Positions 43,631 to 54,200 are shown, counted from the first letter of the stretch. The stretch: DNA of 55,157 nucleotides from Falciphora oryzae (GCA_000733355.1 JNVV01000049.1:2156-57312); one strand, 5' to 3'. Made by a program: numbers and translations. The notes: a model not told the origin generated them from the sequence alone.

Positions 43631-43775
43631 TAACTGTTTTAATTTTGGTGGAATTTAACTCCAAATTGAACGAGTTAACGTGGTTCACAAGCGAGTGCCA
43701 CACACAAGCGAATGCCACAATTGACGCGTCCACGCGTCAATCCAACTTCATCCGCGAATATTTCCACAACAAACA

Positions 43776-45027
43776 ATGGTGAACAAAAGCGACGAAAGCC
43801 GGGTCGTTCTAGCCCTTCGGGCCATCGCATCGAACCCACAATTGAGTATCCGGAGCGCCGCTAAAATCTACGAAATCGACTTTTCCACTCTCGCCCGTCG
43901 GAAACGCGGCCAACCTGCTCGACGCGACACAATGCCCAAATCACGGAAATTGACGGAATCCGAAAAGGAGGCGCTTATCAAATACATACTCGAGCTGGAT
44001 TCCCGCGCATTTCCTCCCCGGCCTTCTGATATTAAAGATATAGCTAACCGATTGCTAGCCGAACGCAACGCGGGCGCCGTCGGCAAAAACTGGGTCGCGA
44101 ACTTCGTCAAACGCCGCGCAAAGCTCGGCACGCGCTGGATTCGAAAGTACGACTACCAGAGGGCCAAATGCGAAAATCCCAAGCTTGTTTCTGCGTAATT
44201 CGACCTTATGCGAAACACTATCAACAAATATGGCATCCAAGATAACGACATCTACAACTTCGACGAAACCGGCTTCCTTATGGGCATAATCGCCGCCGTT
44301 ATAGTTATTACAACATCGGAAGGCCGTGGTAAAGCAAAGCTGGTCCAGCCTGGCAACCGGGAATGGGCCACAGTTATCCAAAGGGTCAATTGTTGCGGTT
44401 AGGCGGTCCCCCCTTTCATCATCGTCAAAAGGGCAATACCACCTAGCCAATTAATACTCGGAAACCGACCTTCCACGCAATTAGGTTATCGCAACGAGTT
44501 CTAATAGGTGGACTACGAACGAACTCGGCCTGGAATGGATCCGGCATTTCGACAAACATACTGCAGCTTATTCCACGGGGTCATATCGTTTGTTAATGCT
44601 GGACGGCCACGAAAGCCACCACTCGACGGATTTCGAGCTCTATTGCCAGGAACACAACATCATTACGCTTTGCATGCCTCCGCATTCGTCTCACTTCCTT
44701 CAGCCGCTTAACGTTAGGTGCTTCAGCCCAATGAAAAAAGCGTACGGTCGACAAATCAAAGACCTAATAAGGTCGCACGTTAACCACGTAACCAAAGTCG
44801 AGTTCCTTTCGGCGTTCAAAGCGGCATTCTTTAACTCCATAACCAAAAAAAACATCCAAAAAGGCTTCCGAAAAGCTGGCTTTGCTCCTTTCAATCCGGA
44901 TTCGGTTCTGGAAAAGCTGGATGTAAAGCTACGGACTCCAACTCCCCCAAAGACGCCCCTAAACGACCCCGAACCTTAGACTTCCAAAACGCCCCGGACG
45001 GCTAGGGAAGCAACTTCACAATCCGAA
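43776..45027 (+). pseudogene. Transposase of pogo #2, main part (broken)
   Basis: ATG at 43776 after a 98-bp leader. HTH_psq-like region (residues 10-45), CENP-B-type HTH (about 56-115), then the DDE fold: first Asp at 44262-44264 (NFDETGF), second at 44602-44604 (MLDGHESHH), third position AAC (Asn) at 44710-44712 in QPLNVRCF, 35 residues after the second, the Fot1/pogo DD35D spacing. One stop at 44196-44198 (W or Q). A one-base gain in an A/G run (44427-44433) shifts the phase. Gypsy B interrupts at 45027. It would cut and paste the element at TA sites. Confidence 0.87.
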
Positions 45028-45558
45028 TGTAACAGGCCTTGGCCCTACTATAGCCAGCTACAGTAGTGTCAGGCCTGGAAAAGGGGGGTTCTCGCAGGGA
45101 GGTCTCAAAGGTTCAGCAGCTCAACAGTTGTATTCGTGCAGGGCTCAAACAGGTTTATAGTGTAGGTAGAAACAGAAAAACGATTGCTTGCCCTCCGGAC
45201 CTCCTTCACAGGGGGTCTCTCGGGCCCTCTTTATGCTCTAACCCTCCGGCCGTCCTTCGGTTGTCGTCGGCGCTGCCTCCTCCTTCGTGGCGTCCGTCGG
45301 GGTCTGCCTTTCGGTTGTTGTCGGCACGCTGCCTCCTCCGCGGCGTCCGTCGGAGCCGGATGTGTTTCGTCCTTTTTAGGGTTCCGGGCCGGGCTGATCT
45401 GCGGGGGCTAATCGGCGCGCGTGTCGCAAAGTTGAACTTTCCTGATCCGCATATCCGTTAGGGCTTGCGCCCCTCCGGCTACCACCCGGAGGCCTCCCTT
45501 GTAATCACCGGTGGCGTCCCCTACGGCTGCTGGCTATGGTTTTGTGTAGGGTGTTACA
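45028..45558 (-). repeat. 3' LTR of gypsy B
   Basis: Plus reading TGTAACAGGCC...GTGTTACA, 531 bp. Contains the two-copy 54-bp U3 repeat. A worn polypurine tract (reverse complement ACTATCCCCTTCCT, 45559-45572) abuts it. Confidence 0.92.
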
Positions 45559-45728
45559 ACTATCCCCTTCCTAAAGAGGCTATCCTCGGCCTCTAACTTT
45601 CTCCTTTTCCCTGGTGCAACGACAAGTCTTCGTGGACTCGCAAAGGCGTTAACCGTCTTTCTCCCTCGCCTGGGGTAAGCGCTGGTCTCCAGTAAAACCC
45701 TCGAAAAAGGATGACCAACTTGGCGATT

Positions 45729-45995
45729 TTAGGTGTCCCCTTCTTCACTGCTTGGCTCCACGTCCTGGAGCTCGCGGATCTCTCGGTTCCTCTTGTTCCG
45801 GGCCCTCTGGAAGGCTCGTACTCTCGTGGGTGCGCCGCGAAAGTATTCTTCGGGTTCCCAAGTGTTGTACTCTGCCGGCCAATCCTTCCACTTAACCAGG
45901 TAGTACTTCTTGCCTCGGATCCGTCCTTTATTTCGTACTTCTTCGACCTCCCATTCCTTTTGGTCGTCCTCGTACTCTGGTATAGGTAGCGGCAC
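45729..45995 (-). pseudogene. chromodomain of gypsy B
   Basis: EWEVEEVRNKGRIRGKKYYL followed by VKWKDWPAEYNTWEPEEYF: intact chromodomain, stop at the same place as in G. Confidence 0.87.
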
Positions 45996-47618
45996 CTCGT
46001 CTCCTTATTCTCTAGCAATATACCGCTCGAAGTTCTGCACGGGAATAACGTCGTAAAGACGGCGGTGATGCTCGGGAAATGCCAAACGGTAGGCCTGCTG
46101 GCCTATGCGTTCGGTAATCCGGAAGGGACCGATCCATCTAAGTGCTAACTTCTTGTTCTTTAAACGCAAGTTTTTCGTAAACATCTTAACCAAATCTCCA
46201 ACTGCGAACTGCATAGGGATGTGGTTTCTGTTATAGTACTTAGCTGACCGTTCCTGTGCCTGCAGCAACGTCTCTTTAAGCTCCTTGCGCAATGCATGAA
46301 GTCGTTCGATGCGGTTTTTTGCTGCGGGTACCCTCCCCTTAGGGATATTATCCACGATATCAATCCGCATCTCGCAATCCGATCCGTACAAGAAATAGAA
46401 CGGCGAGTGCCCTGTAGTAAAATTCCTGCTATTATTGTAAGCGTAAGCTGCTAACGGTAGCAGTAATGCCCAGGAGTTTTCCGAACCGGCGCAATAGCTG
46501 CGGAGGTAGTCTTCGATGACGCGGTTAAGGACTTCCGTCTGCCCGTCCGTTTAAGGATGGTAGGCGGTCGACATACGTCTTTTAATGATCTGGTGCTTGC
46601 ACACTTCTTCCCAAAAGCCACTGGTGATGCGGCTATCGCGATCGCTAACGATGCTTTTGGGGGTACCGAACACGCATTCGATACGCTCGAAAAACAGCTC
46701 TGCGAACTGTCCTGCACTTGTGTCAGCTCGTATAGGGATAAGGACCACGTACTTGGTTAATCGGCACACGACGACGAAAATCGCGTTAAAGACCTAACCA
46801 CCCGCCGTCCTGCTTTCAGGTAGGCCGGTCACCCAATCCAAAAAGATCTCTTTCATAAGCTGCCCGTCTTTTAGCGGTGGTAAGGGTTCAAGTTTGCCGT
46901 AAGGCTTATGACGATAAATCGCTTTCCTTTAGCACTAAAGGCACGATGCCACATATGCCGTAACATCCCCCTTAACTCCATCCCACCAAAAAAAGCGCTG
47001 GATAAAATCTAAAGTTTTGGCCACGCCCTAGTAACCGGCTCCCGGGAAATCGTAAAACTGTTTCAAGATTTCGGTCCTTAAAGCCTCGTCTGCAGGGACA
47101 TAAACCTAATTTCCCCGGAAAATCAACTCGTTACCGTCAGCTAGGTAGAAGCACGATACTCCTTATTACCAAATCGTCATCGCAATATCTCGGTACGGTG
47201 CGGTGTATTTCACGTCAAATACTGCCAAGCGGGGCTTCTTAACTACTATCAGCCTCTTAAACAAATTCATGCTCGCCGGATCCCGCTTTTGTACGTCCCC
47301 AATCCATTTCTTTAGCGGCGTTAGGATCTCCTCCGGGGAGTCCGTGGTTACGCTGCTCTCAAGCTAATCCAAAGCAATACGTGCCTCCTAACGAGTAACA
47401 AATTGCACCTGTAAGGCATGGATAACCTTAAAAGCGTCTAAATCGTCGGCTAACGTGAGTTGTGCCAAACGTACGCTATCCCGCTCGCTTCGCCGGTCAG
47501 AAATAAAATCTCTAAAGGATCGCTCGTTAAATGCGCTCTCTGCGCTCACTGGCTGGGGAGGCTTATTAGGCGACGCTCCCTCGGCAATGTCCTTTACGTA
47601 CTGCTCATAAACAAACAC
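45996..47618 (-). pseudogene. integrase of gypsy B (broken)
   Basis: Catalytic segments SDRDSRITSGFW and DGQTEVLN are visible on minus near 46640 and 46530; the first Asp segment FLDWVTG is near 46840. The zinc region is damaged (stops and changed His/Cys near 46940-47060). GPFRI at about 46120. Phase equals RT. Confidence 0.8.
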
Positions 47619-49708
47619 GTCTTATTCCCGACCCATCTTATTAAATAGCGTCGGCAAAAGTTTCTTAATGAGAATCTCCTATCCTTCCTCGCGACCGTCC
47701 ATGTAATCCGGCCAACGAAACGGAGCGTCGGCTGGGTTTAAAAACCCTGGCCGGTATTTGATTTCGAAGTCGTAAGGTGCTAACTGCAATAGCCAGCGTG
47801 CCTATCGTCCGTTCAAACGCTCCTACTTCATAAAAGCCTTAAGGTTCTCATAATCCGAAAACACCTCCGTAGCTTGCGCCCCCTCGAGGTAATATCGCCA
47901 ATGGCGAAAACTTCCCACTATTGCGAAAAGTTCCTTATCGTACACAGGATACCGAGTTTCGGCACCTTTAAACTTCTGGGACCAGTAGGCTATAGGGTGC
48001 CACTGGCCGTCGTGCTTCTGCGATAGGATGCCTGCCATAGCAAAGTCGAAAGCGTCCGTTTCGACCCGTAATGGTAAAGTCGGGTCGTAATGCCGCAGCA
48101 CTAATGCGGTCGTAAACGCGTTAATTAAGTCCTCGAATGCCTGCTGTTGGGGCTCCTGCCAGTAATAGCCTATCTGGCCTGGCTTGCGCCCGTTCTTCAT
48201 TCCTTGCAACAAATCGTGCAAAAGCTTCGCCATGCGGGAAAAGCCGTAAATAAACCGTCGATAAAAGTTGCAAAATCCCACAAAAACCTAAATGTCTCTA
48301 TACGTGCGAAATGGGTGGTCGATCCATTCGCGGACGACCTAAACACGCGCAGGATCCATTTTAAGCCCTTCGGTATTAACGATAAAACCTAGGAACTCAA
48401 ATTCTTGCTAAAAAAAGGTGCACTTTTTGGGATTGGCATAAAGCTCAAAGCTGCGAAATCGATCCAAAACCAGCTCTAGGTGGTGCTGGTGCTCCTCCTT
48501 ACTACCGGAATAAATAAGGATATCGTCCAAGTAAACGATAACGAAATCGTCCACTAGGCCCCGTAGGGCCTTGTTAATGTAGGTTTAAAACGATGCCGGG
48601 GCGTTAGTAAATCCGAACGGTAGCACGAGGTACTCGTAATGCCCGTACTTGGTGCGGAACGCGGTTTTCCATTCGTCCCCCTCTTTAATGCGAAATCGGT
48701 AATACGCATTAACGAGGTCGATTTTAAACAAGCACTTGGCACCGTTCAAACGGTCGAGCATCTCCCCGATCAACGAAAACGGTGCCCTATTCTTAATGGT
48801 AATGTCGTTAAGTCCTCGATAGTCAACGCACAATCGTAACGTGCCGTCTTTCTTCGGGACGAAAATGACAAGGGCTCCTGCTAGTAACTGTAACTCGCGG
48901 ATGATGCCTTGTGCGAAGGCATCGGTAAGGTACTCCTAAAGTGCCGTGGATTCAGCTGGAAACAAGTGGTAAATCTGCTTCCACGGGGGCTCCTTGCCCG
49001 GGAGCAGATCGATGGCATAGTCACCGTGGCCATACTTTGGAAGCATTTTCCCTTTGCGGACGTCGAATACGTCGAAATGACTTATCCGTAAACTTGCAGG
49101 GACGTTCTTCAAATCTAGCGGTTCGTTTAAACGGTCCTCGAAAAGGTCGTCCTCCCCGGTGCTGCCGACAAAAGGGTTGAAGCGAAAGGAACAAACAAAC
49201 ACGCGATCTTTAGCTTAAAAGCTCCTTCGGAAATGGTATGCGGATAGCTAATAGATACGAAGACGTTGGTTGAAACACCAGGTGCCTTTAGCCGGGTGGA
49301 GGTCCATAGCCAGTTCCTGCATTAATGGCATGCCCACAAAGATAGGGGCGTCTGCCAAATTTCGTTCGATAGCGAGGAATGGCCGGATAACTTCCACCGG
49401 AGTGCCATTCTAGTCACAAAAGCTCAATCGTAAATGGTAAACACCATAGGTCTTAACGCCCTAATCGCCTGCGGCGGCGAAAATGAGGGATTAGTAATCG
49501 TGTTTAGGACGGTTGCATGGCTTATAGCCCAGGGACTTGCAAAAAGTGATAGAAACGGTATTAACTTCGGCGAACGTATCTAAGCCGACCTCAACCTCAA
49601 CTTTCGGGCCGCCGTTGGAAAAGCCAACGGTCCCCTTAGTGACGAGCGCAGGGGCTGTGCGTATCTGGTCGTCACGGAACGTCGGTGCGGGGATAACCGG
49701 GTTCCCCT
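47619..49708 (-). pseudogene. protease, RT and RNase H of gypsy B (broken)
   Basis: Pol phase starts after the -1 step. Protease GLDTFAEVN (near 49575; Phe where Gly is expected, His in G). [11 protein letters not shown] (48833 downward), YLDD at 48522-48533. RNase H: VETDAFDFAMAG, YDKELFAIV, VFSDYENL (48281-47830). Stops at Q/W codons such as 48584-48586. Confidence 0.86.
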
Positions 49709-51091
49709 TTAGTTTTTCTAGCGCTTCTCGCTCTGCTCTTCTCCACCTTCCTCCTTCCGGCGCTTCAAAGAATTAACCTTAGCTTTTTCCTCCTAGGGGG
49801 ATTCGCCCTCCTTAGTCGAAGGTTTGGTAGCGGAAAAGGGGTTTTTGCAATCTTTCGCCATATGGTTAGGCTTGCCGCACTTAAGGCATACGCCTTCGTC
49901 CCGGCGTCGTTGGCGTTCGGCGTTTGAAAGCGTCGAACGTCCGTTGCCTTTGCCATTACCGTTGCGTTGGTCACGCCCCTCTTGCTTGCTTCGAAACTTG
50001 TGCTTCCCGTCCTTGTTCGATTCCTTTTGGTCCTTTTTGTAGGAGGACTTATGGGAATCTTTCTTCTCGTCGTACGGGGCGCGAGCACCCGTACCTAGGG
50101 TATCCCAAAGGACTTGGGCTGTGGCGACGAGGTCTTCCAAAGTCTCCGCTTTGTAATGCATTCCGCGGGTGACTTGGACTTTCAAAGCAGGGACCAAACG
50201 GACAACGTAGCTGTTAATATCTGCTGTTTGTCCTACTTCGCCGCACATACGTCGGTACCGTACTGCGAAAACACCAAGGTCCTCGTTGTTTTTCTGCATA
50301 AGTTGCTGTAGGTCGTTGGTAGCCCTTAGGAGTGAAAAATCTCCTCGCAATGTGGTATTGCGGAGCCATCGCATAAACTTGCGCCAATATAAGCCCAATA
50401 CCGGGCTGGCTTTGCGCGAGCCGTTATAAGCGGAGTTAAAGTCGCTATCGAAGGTTCCGACAGCGGCTGCGATACGTAATCTGGCCGTGGTAAAGCCGTT
50501 AAAGTTGGCTTCGAACGTAAGGTCAAATTTGCTTTCCCAATGGTCGAAATCCTGCACTAAGCTTGGAAGCTTCAGCTCGGGCATCTTCCATAAAATCTTG
50601 TAACTGCCTCTGTCTTTGTCGTACGAAAGAAAGATATCGTCTTCTTCGTCGTCGTCCCTCACCAAGGTATGGTGCGACGGTGCCCGGGGTATCGACTGGT
50701 TGCCGGGTCTTCCTAACGGGCGGTTGACCTCCTAGCCGTGCTGCCTTGGGGTCAAACTTTGGGAACGAGCCGGAACTTGGGGCTCGTGGTTAGGGCGATC
50801 TGGATCGTCCGAATCGTCTGGGAGGCCAAAGGCCTCGCGAACTGCCTTCCGTTCCACAAATGCTTTCTAGAACTATGGCAGGATCTTGGTAGGGATGCAA
50901 TCTCGCGTTACGTAGTAGGCGAGCTGCGAACGAGTGTAGGATGCAACGCTGTAAATACTAAAGTTAGGGTATCCACGAGGGTTATTGGGGGTAGGTTGCT
51001 CGCGTCCAAAGGGAAGGGTGGATATTCCCGTTCCTGGATCCTCGTCCTAGCCTGGGTCGTTGATGTCAACGAAGTCGTCAAAGTCCGACAT
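49709..51091 (-). pseudogene. gag of gypsy B (broken)
   Basis: ATG at 51091-51089 (MSDFDDFVDINDPG). A 290-codon open stretch (50665-49793) holds the capsid-like part and the CCHC knuckle (49888-49847, CLKCGKPNHMAKDC), all residues in place. Stops before 50700 fall at Q/W codons. The gag frame ends TAA at 49711-49709 just past the slippery site. Confidence 0.85.
49712..49718 (-). promoter_or_regulatory. -1 ribosomal frameshift site, gag/pol of gypsy B
   Basis: On minus the gag phase reads TAG AAA AAC TAA; the heptamer is G AAA AAC, and Pol continues in the -1 phase. G has A AAA AAC at the same spot. The TAG just before it is probably a RIP product of CAG. Confidence 0.55.
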
Positions 51092-51125
51092 AGTGACTGG
51101 TAAATGCTGAAGGTCTAAGCAAAGG

Positions 51126-51134
51126 AAGCAATCG
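51126..51134 (-). other. Self-complementary primer binding site of gypsy B
   Basis: AAGCAATCG on plus, next to the LTR boundary, is the exact reverse complement of CGATTGCTT in the LTR at 51291-51299. Same pair as in gypsy G. Confidence 0.62.
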
Positions 51135-51137
51135 AAT

Positions 51138-51668
51138 TGTAACAAGCCTTGGCCCTACTATAGCCAGCTACAGTAGTGTCAGGCCTAAAAAAGGGGGGTT
51201 CTCGCAAGGAGGTCTCAAAGGTTCAACAGCTCAACAATTGTATTCGTACAAGGCTCAAACAGGTTTATAGTGTAGGTAGAAACAGAAAAACGATTGCTTG
51301 CCCTCCGGACCTCCTTCACAAGGGGTCTCTCGAGCCCTCTTTATGCTCTAACCCTCCGGCCGTCCTTCGGTTGTCATCGGCGCTACCTCCTCCTTCGTGG
51401 CGTCCGTCGGGGTCTACCTTTCGGTTGTTATCGGCACGCTGCCTCCTCCGCGGCGTCCGTCGGAGCCGGATATGTTTCGTCCTTTTTAGGGTTCCGGGCC
51501 GGGCTGATCTGCGGGGGCTGATCGGCGCGCGTGTCGCAAAGTTGAACTCTCCTAATCCGCACATCCGTCAGGGCTTGCGCCCCTCCGGCTACCACCCGGA
51601 GGCCTCCCTTGTAATCACCGGTGGCGTCCCCTACGGCTGCTGGCCATGGTTCTGTGTGGGGTGTTACA
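51138..51668 (-). repeat. 5' LTR of gypsy B with duplicated U3 module
   Basis: 531 bp. Two copies of a roughly 54-bp unit (TTCGGTTGTCATCGGCGC...) at 51366-51419 and 51420-51470, on the upstream side of the transcript start. A worn TATA (CATAAAG on minus, near 51345) lies about 45 nt upstream of the AAGCAATCG segment, like the TATATAAG of G. Confidence 0.88.
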
Positions 51669-51673
51669 CCGAA

Positions 51674-52080
51674 CACATCAAAACTCGGATCTCCAATCAC
51701 TAAAGCAGCTTTCCGACATCCATGCTAGCGGCTATGGACCAGTTTGCGAAAAGGGCCAAGGCAATTATGCATCGGGTCAACCTTTTGGAGGAAAAGTGCT
51801 CCAAACTACGAAAGGCGAACGAAGCACTAAACAAACGCCGGAGGGCCAAAAAAACACGTATCCGACTTGGAGAGTCACTTACCATCGACGAGGTACGAAA
51901 TGTTCTGAACCAGCAGGAGCTGGATGGACAGCTACAGCAAAAAATGCGCGACCATAGGGGTTAGGAAAGGAGGGCGACGACGACTCGTCGGCGATGTGGC
52001 ACGAGCGGCAAAACCGGACACAATGCGCGCACCTGTCAAGAAAAAGTAGAAATGTCTGATGTATACAGTTCTAAATAGTT
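51674..52080 (+). pseudogene. Transposase of pogo #2, C-terminal part: coiled coil and zinc knuckle
   Basis: The codon phase resumes after B (6,646 bases removed). A helical segment (MLAAMDQFAKRAKAIM..., LRKANEALNKRRRAKKTRIR) is followed after a stop by C-G-T-S-G-K-T-G-H-N-A-R-T-C (about 51994-52035), a CCHC knuckle with Ser for its second Cys; pogo #1 keeps that Cys but lost the first. Ends near 52070, close to the terminal repeat. Confidence 0.72.
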
Positions 52081-52272
52081 TGAATGGATTCCTGGCGTTA
52101 TTCGGTTGGCATGCGCGTCGATTAACCGGAGGTCGGGTGTGGGTGTGGCATTCGCTTATGTGTGGCACTCGCTTGTGAACCACGTTATTTAATTAAAAAA
52201 AAACGCCGTTTAATATGGGATTTTGAAGTGATCGACTCGCTTGTGTGACCGACTCGCTTGTAAACCACGTTA

Positions 52273-52400
52273 ACTGTTTTAATTTTGGTAGAATTTAGCC
52301 CCAAATTGAGCGAGTTATTTAATCGAAAAAAAACGCTGTTTAATATGCATTTTCCAAGTGCGCCACTTGCTTGTGTGCGCCACATACTTGTGAACCACGT
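52273..52400. mobile_element. Half MITE Z2
   Basis: Matches the right arm of Z1 (ACTGTTTTAATTTTGG...GTGAACCACGT) with two 17-bp terminal modules and a TA at 52401-52402. The partner left arm is not found on the other side of Z1, so it is half an element, either by tandem duplication of an arm or by loss after Z1 inserted at its tip. Confidence 0.7.
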
Positions 52401-52402
52401 TA

Positions 52403-54068
52403 ACGAAATTTGGCAAACATTATTACTTATCGATACCTCTAATACAGCTACATACGGCTCCGCTTCCGAAGCCGTTTTTTTAATATCGCACGAAAACTAA
52501 AATAATGCCCTTGTAACAAGGGGTCAAAGACGGCTTGGAGAAAGAATCTCTAGATTGCAGATAATCTTTCTATGGGCTCAAGAGATGCTTGAGGAGGAAG
52601 GAATCTCTCGGGAAGGACATAGGAGATGGCAGGGTTTATATAGACCCTTTGTGATCCGTGCGAAGTATCGAGTACATGATTCACACTCCCTTCCGACCTT
52701 CACCGCTTGGCCTCAGGGCCGTTGACCGCCTATGCGGGTCTTCAAACCTCCGTGAGGCCGACTCGTGATGCCGACTAGTTGGGTCCACGGGTTTTTCCGT
52801 GTGACAGCCCTTCCCGAAAAGCAAAAAATAATGCTCGATAATCCGGAGCCTTTCCCTAAAGTCCCTAATAAGCGTTTGACTTTAAGCATTAAGCTCCCCC
52901 AACGAGGCCCTTTGTATCGTTTTTAATAACGGCATCCACGTGTATAACGGCGGAACCCCCGAATAAACCCAGAAAATGCGCGAAAATTGTAAAAGGTTTT
53001 TTATTTGGGAAGATGACGGCAAATAAATCGACGTCCCTGAGGACGAGATGATGCGCATCCCTTTGGTTAACGGATACGAGAAGTATTTCAGCTTGCGAGG
53101 CCGCCGGTACCCCGTTTTTAAAAAGGACCGAGACGTTATCGACGAGAGCTACGATAAACTTTACGAGCAAAACCGTATGGAGTTTATAAAGGACCCCGCG
53201 CAGTTCGCGTTCCTTTGCTTCGTGGTTTAGCGCCGCGTATATGGCAAAAACAAGTTTAAAGTCGTTACGGACCTGCGACCCTTTAATAGGGCTACCGTGC
53301 TGGACGCTTACCCCTTACTTTTGCAATAAAACGTTATCGACTCCGTTAAGGGTAAGATTTACGTTACCGTTGTCGACGCTACAACTTTTTTTTTCCAATT
53401 CCTAATGCATCCCAAAAACCGAAATAAGCTTGTAATTGTTAGTTACCGAGGCTTTAAACATATAAACGTTGCTATAATAGGCTTTCGTAACTCCCTAGCT
53501 TACGTTTAAAGGTTTATGGATAACCTTTTACGCCCGTATAACAAATATTACCGGGCATTTATTAACGATATTATTATTTTTAGCGATTCGTTTAAAAATT
53601 ATATTAAGCATTTGGAAACTATTTTTGGCCTATTTTAAGATAAAAATATCGCGATCTTTCCCGGAAAGTCCTTTATTAGCTACCTTAGCGTCGAGCTTTT
53701 AAGTTTTTATATTAATTCCTTATGGAAAACCACGACGGAGGATCGTATTTAAAGCTTTAAAAACTAGCTGATACCGACTAATTTGAAAGATTTCGAAACT
53801 TTTATCGGCGCTACCGGTTAGTTGCGATATATAATCCTTTATTACGCGCAATTAATCGAACCCTTTTAATTCCGCAAAACGGCTTTATTTGCGAGGGGCC
53901 GGAAGGAGGGACGGGTCGTCCCTAACAACTACGGCAAACGTGCGGCGTATTGCCGCTCCGCTCGTTTTTTTCCAATTAAAGCGGAGCTGCGGTTTTTTAA
54001 CACGATTAAAAAAACGCTTTGTACCAAATTCCGATTGTACCATGCCAACCTTAAGCGACAAATCGTAT
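52403..54068 (+). pseudogene. Reverse transcriptase of element H (broken), split by a solo LTR
   Basis: The pre-RT segment (IMLDNPEPFPKVP) resembles D. A one-base phase change lies between 52880 and 52925. From 53048: PLVNGYEKYF, VVTDLRPFNRATV (53250-53300), VVDATTFFFQ, IGFRNSLAYV, and the active site FINDIIIF (about 53559-53580) where a Y/F-x-D-D is expected but the first Asp is Asn. The end (GKSFISY..., LRYIILYYAQLIEPF) aligns with D. Several TAA/TAG. Confidence 0.78.
52512..52806 (-). mobile_element. Solo LTR of gypsy family A in element H
   Basis: 295 bp, TGTAACAAGG...CCGTGTGACA, GCCCT on both sides (52507-52511, 52807-52811). It is the least altered A LTR in the window by eye and keeps the TATATA box and the AAAGATTAT segment (minus). 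Confidence 0.93.
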
Positions 54069-54070
54069 TA

Positions 54071-54200
54071 ACGTGGTTCATAAGCGAGCGACACACATAA
54101 GCGAGCAACACACCTGCAAAATGCATATTAAACGGCGTTTTTTTTCAATTGAATAACTCACTCGATTTAAGCCTAAAATTAACCAAATTTATATATATTC
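54071..54200. mobile_element. Half MITE of the Z type
   Basis: TA then ACGTGGTTCATAAGCGAGCG with two 17-bp modules, ATATTAAACGGCGTTTTTTTTC as in Z1, and an AT-rich inner part. Only the left arm is present; sequence after about 54200 is unrelated. It marks the right end of recognisable H sequence. Confidence 0.68.

Larger units (their letters stand above)
45028..51668 (-). mobile_element. Gypsy B: complete Ty3/gypsy chromodomain element in pogo #2
   Basis: 6,641 bp, 531-bp LTRs (45028-45558, 51138-51668), CCGAA duplication (45023-45027, 51669-51673). Gag and Pol on minus in two phases with a -1 step. Close relative of G in all coding parts. TAG/TAA stops throughout. Confidence 0.93.
43678..52185 (+). 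mobile_element. Pogo/Fot1-type DNA transposon #2, split by gypsy B
   Basis: Ends ACGTGGTTCACAAGCGAGTG (43678) and its reverse complement (52185), TA at 43676-43677 and 52186-52187. Net 1,862 bp after removing B and CCGAA. Each terminus has two 17-bp modules CACAAGCGAGTGCCACA / CACAAGCGAATGCCACA. Inserted in the right arm of MITE Z1, whose ends have the same module type. Confidence 0.92.
42614..52270. mobile_element. MITE Z1: palindromic pogo-type MITE, split by Y/X MITEs and pogo #2
   Basis: Left arm 42614-42724 (ACGTGGTTCACAAGCGAGTC...AAAACAGT). Right arm in two pieces, 43633-43675 and 52188-52270, its reverse complement. TA flanks at 42612-42613 and 52271-52272. The centre (…AAAACAGTTAACTGTTTT…) is opened by Y and X3; pogo #2 cuts the right arm at a TA. 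The left arm has one 17-bp terminal module, the right arm two, so the left lost exactly one unit. Confidence 0.78.
163..54068 (+). mobile_element. Element H: basal degraded Ty3/gypsy element, split by all later insertions
   Basis: H is the host layer of the whole block. Its pieces are an LTR-like segment (163-323), a tRNA-type primer binding site (329-340), leader (341-834), gag (8373-10325, then 42475-42611) and reverse transcriptase (52403-52511, 52807-54068). The pieces are collinear, and each internal join coincides with an insertion that has its own target duplication (ATAAG, TA or GCCCT). The gag and RT resemble those of element D, and the primer site nearly matches D's. The right end is not seen: RNase H, integrase and 3' LTR are missing beyond a half-MITE at 54071. 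Assigning all pieces to one element is inference from collinearity. Confidence 0.6.

Noticed and set aside
42600..43700. Possible CRISPR-like or satellite array (repeated GAGTCGCGC units)
   Set aside because: The repeats resolve into MITE termini with TA targets and a single tandem duplication; there are no regular spacers.
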